Below are positions 61,089 to 64,000 of a stretch of DNA of 64,000 bases, in pieces. The notes under the pieces were generated by a model. It worked only from the letters and a program-made list of their open reading frames with translations. It searched no databases and was not told the DNA's origin. Source of the DNA: Biomphalaria glabrata (taxonomy: Eukaryota; Mollusca; Gastropoda; Planorbidae); assembly GCF_947242115.1 (NCBI RefSeq), contig NC_074716.1, positions 19,474,090 to 19,538,089 of the forward strand, read 5' to 3'. Numbering within the stretch: the first letter of the stretch is position 1; each line of letters begins with the position of its first letter. The position numbers and the translations under genes were made by a program.

Positions 61089-64000
61089 CTATACAAACAA
61101 AACAATGTTAATTGGACATTTGTATACATTTCTAGATGTCAGTTCAAAGTAGACTGAAAGTAGCTGTTTAGTATTTCTATGCAGTGGCAAATGATTTGCT
61201 GCAAGAGTGAGGCAAACAAATCAAAATTTTTTTTTATATACAAACAGTATACTAGTAAAACATTTAGACTTCTGGCTTTTTTCTTTCTTCAAAGTCAAAG
61301 CTATTTGAAAAGACAAAGAGAAAAATTGTTTGGGTCATCAATCAACAAACTGTAAACAAAGATCTGAGAACAAAAAACTGAAATACTGAACATTTGTAAA
61401 TTATAAATAATAAGGTAACGTTGAAATACTGAACATTAGTGAATTATCATTAATAAGGTAATGATGAAATACTGAATGTTTGGTAATTAGAAATAACTAG
61501 GTAACACTGAAATACTGAACATTTGGGAAATTATAGACTACTATACCTTCTTATGTAATAGTACAAATTTGGTACCTTTTTTAAATTATAACTTTTCAAC
61601 ATTAGATTTTTAAGACATTTGTTTGAATTATATCAATCTAGACAATAGTGATACACCAAGTTAATTGATAGATGGCCTCCTAGTGGAGTTTTTATTGATA
61701 TTCTTATTTCTTCAACAAAAAGTAAAAACAAATTTCTCAAGAAGTCTAAGTAGTCCATGGGATATTTACGTCTTGTCTACAAATTTATTCTTGCAACCAA
61801 TCTCAGCAAATATTGGAAATGATACTTACATGCTGAAAAAGAAAGGAAGACATTTATTTTACTGTAATTCAAAATTAGCCTCTGATTAATTTAAAACTGT
61901 CATTTCATTTTTATGACTAAATAATTTTTTCTCTTACTAACAATTTATAATTAGGACTAATTTAGCTAAAATTACAGTTTTGGTTAGCTAGGACTTACAT
62001 GCGATTACAGTTTTGATCAACTACTGGTACTGCTTACATTCAAGGAATTAATACTAAATTTAAAAACACATTATACTAACTAGTAAAACCTTTTTTACCA
62101 TAATAAAAATAAAATACAATTTAAAAAACAAAATATACTAAGACTATTATTTACTTTGGGACTGGCAATGTGTGTATTGTGTGGTTTTCTATAGTAAATG
62201 AATATGTAAAACCTGAAAACTTACTACAACTCTCACAGTTTTATACAATATGAGATGTGATGTTCCAGAAAGATCAAAATTCTATTATGTTTAGCAACGA
62301 AGTAGTTATATCCACAAGAAAAAGTCTGGTGACTAATGACCTGCACTAAATGTTCAGGAATTATAAAGATTAACTGGCCCTCCTACAATGAAGAAAGCAA
62401 GGTTGAAGGAGGGACAAAAGAGATTTAAAAAAAAAAAAGAACTGTATTAACAATTAAACAATAAAGACAACGGAACACTGGGATGCTAAGGCTGTGCCCT
62501 TTCAGTAGTGAATTTAGATTTAGATCAAGTGACACTAACATTGTAGTGTAACATTTGGATAGAAACCTACTGTCTGTCCTTTTGATGGACTTCTAGAAAA
62601 TGTGTGAACAATCCAGACATGGAAGTTACATATATATTTTATATAACTATTTTTATTGTCTCCCCTAGCTATTTAGCTGTACTGAAAGGATCTATTATTA
62701 TCTCAGCAAGTCATGTCACACAAGCAAAGCACATAGCAGTTAGTTGGCCAGAGAAAGATGAATTTAAACAACCACAATAAAACAACCCCAATTAGATCAA
62801 ATGTTGAAACTGGTAAGTAAATAAAACAGTATCAACACTAACCATTCATTTGCGATTCCAACATAATTCAAGAATTAAACAGATTAAATTAAAATAAAGA
62901 AGGTTTTTTTTCTTTTGCACCATTTATTTTTATAATTATAAACATTGTATAATCAATCATAAAGAGAGAGATTGTTTATTATTTTATGCTTCAGTGATTG
63001 TTAACATATTTAAATACTTCTCTCTGGATTGACAATCTTTATAATTTCATATATGCTTGGAGTTGTACATTTGAGTAAATCCTATTCTAAAGTAGAACTG
63101 TTTTCATTTTGGTTCCGTTACATTGTTCAGAATGAGCATGTAGAGATTATTTGTAATATTCACTTTTTTTTTGTTAAGTTTTATTCTTATACAAAACAAA
63201 GTAGTGAGATCAGCTCAGCTAATTTCTACCAGGCAATAGTTTTGATATACTTTTCAATAAGATATTTATTCTCCATAGATAATTATTTTCAGAAAAATAA
63301 ATTGTTTACTTTTCTTTTTTTAATGTTTATTTTTATTTTAAAACTATAATTTTGATAACTTTAGTAGTGTAAGGCAATTTGTGTCATTCTACATATTGCT
63401 CAATTTTTTTTTTAAATTAAAAACACAATAAACAGGTGCAGCAAAAAGCAAAAAAAAAATTCAGTAAGGAATAAAAGATTTTAACAATCAAGAGTACAAT
63501 TGAACATTTTTTTTATATAAAGCAAAGAAAATCTTTTTTTTTTTCTGAAACTGTACAAGCAAAATTAACATTTAGATGTTATCAGAGACAACATCAACAC
63601 TTGTGCGTATACCAAACAATATCATTAGCTGTCATTAACTCACCATCTGAAAAATGAAATGCTTCATTATAATTTCATAAAATACAACAATATTCTAAAA
63701 ACATTGCTATACAACAAACTATCAAGTAGATTCTATATAAACACTGGAATTTTAAGTTTATTTTAGTACTAAATCACAAGAGATCAATTAAAAGATTCTG
63801 AAGCCAAAAGGGTTTAAATTAAACCTAAAACTTATATCTCTATCTGCATTTCTTTCTCCGTCCCACAATTCCTCAACACACACCCCCCTCCCAAGATGGA
63901 AATGGGTTCAAATTTCAAACCATTATGACCACAGTATGCAGAGCATGATACCTCACGACTTGGCAGCAAAACTATTCTTTTTTTTTTCTTTAAGCTGTTA
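61089..64000. other. Probable DYNLT1 intron 1 or upstream sequence
   Basis: AT-rich, with no recognisable exon or transposon. A small ~60-bp diverged repeat (TGAAATACTGAACATTTG...AATAAGGTAA) occurs about four times at 61378-61530. A donor-like site on the - strand at 63640 (ATG|GTGAGT) has an in-frame ATG 21 bp before, but the encoded residues do not look like a DYNLT1 N-terminus. Confidence 0.4.

Noticed and set aside
63640-63665. First coding exon of DYNLT1 on the - strand (ATG...ATG|GTGAGT)
   Set aside because: The phase would fit, but the encoded MKHFIFQM is unlike the acidic DYNLT1 N-terminus and the segment looks like an intron end.

Overview
This is a window of animal nuclear DNA, most likely from a heterobranch (probably freshwater pulmonate) snail. 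It is AT-rich. Its genes have small exons with GT/AG introns of 0.1-5 kb. It carries tRNA-derived SINEs with a SINE tail of the kind I associate with gastropods, long AT tracts made of overlapping TCTAGA/AGATCT words, and many relics of LINEs and hAT-like DNA transposons. There is no sign of bacterial operons, CRISPR or rRNA. The species call is inference; I could run no search.

Five host genes can be read. (1) CRYL1 (lambda-crystallin / L-gulonate 3-dehydrogenase), + strand, 7 coding exons, 6804-11636, 314 aa, complete. (2) A CUB plus Ly6/uPAR (LU) domain protein with signal peptide and GPI-type tail, + strand, 6 coding exons, 20584-25162, 346 aa; it looks lineage-specific. (3) RPIA (ribose-5-phosphate isomerase), + strand, whole catalytic core in one exon, 36749-37462, probably with an unseen upstream exon. 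(4) CCDC174, + strand, 10 coding exons, 45472-57134, 571 aa. (5) DYNLT1 (Tctex-type dynein light chain), - strand, last three coding exons, 57937-61088; the first coding exon was not found. CCDC174 and DYNLT1 converge tail to tail, with about 0.8 kb between stop codons. An orphan exon-like frame lies at 40214-40369.

Between the genes is repeat territory. 1-4.2 kb: broken LINEs, a SINE and a solo LTR at 4.8 kb. 12-20.2 kb: LINE pieces, a hAT-like MITE, then a large composite repeat containing a 3.2-kb Helentron-type (HINE/pearl-like) element with ~150-bp central tandem repeats. 25-36.6 kb: a second copy of the composite repeat, SINEs and LINE relics. 37.5-45.4 kb: a 29-bp minisatellite and two nested hAT-like elements, each with perfect 8-bp target duplications. 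CCDC174 intron 1 (4.7 kb) holds another hAT-like MITE, a SINE, a decayed hAT transposase gene and a LINE. A 5'-truncated CR1/L2-like LINE with a 253-codon open frame sits in a DYNLT1 intron.

The genes do not form a pathway. RPIA (pentose phosphate pathway) and CRYL1 (glucuronate-xylulose route) both feed pentose metabolism, but nothing in the sequence links them functionally. The most interesting items are the CUB-LU protein, the HINE-like element, the nested hAT elements with intact target duplications, and a 34-bp tandem array that repeats the last codons and stop of CRYL1.
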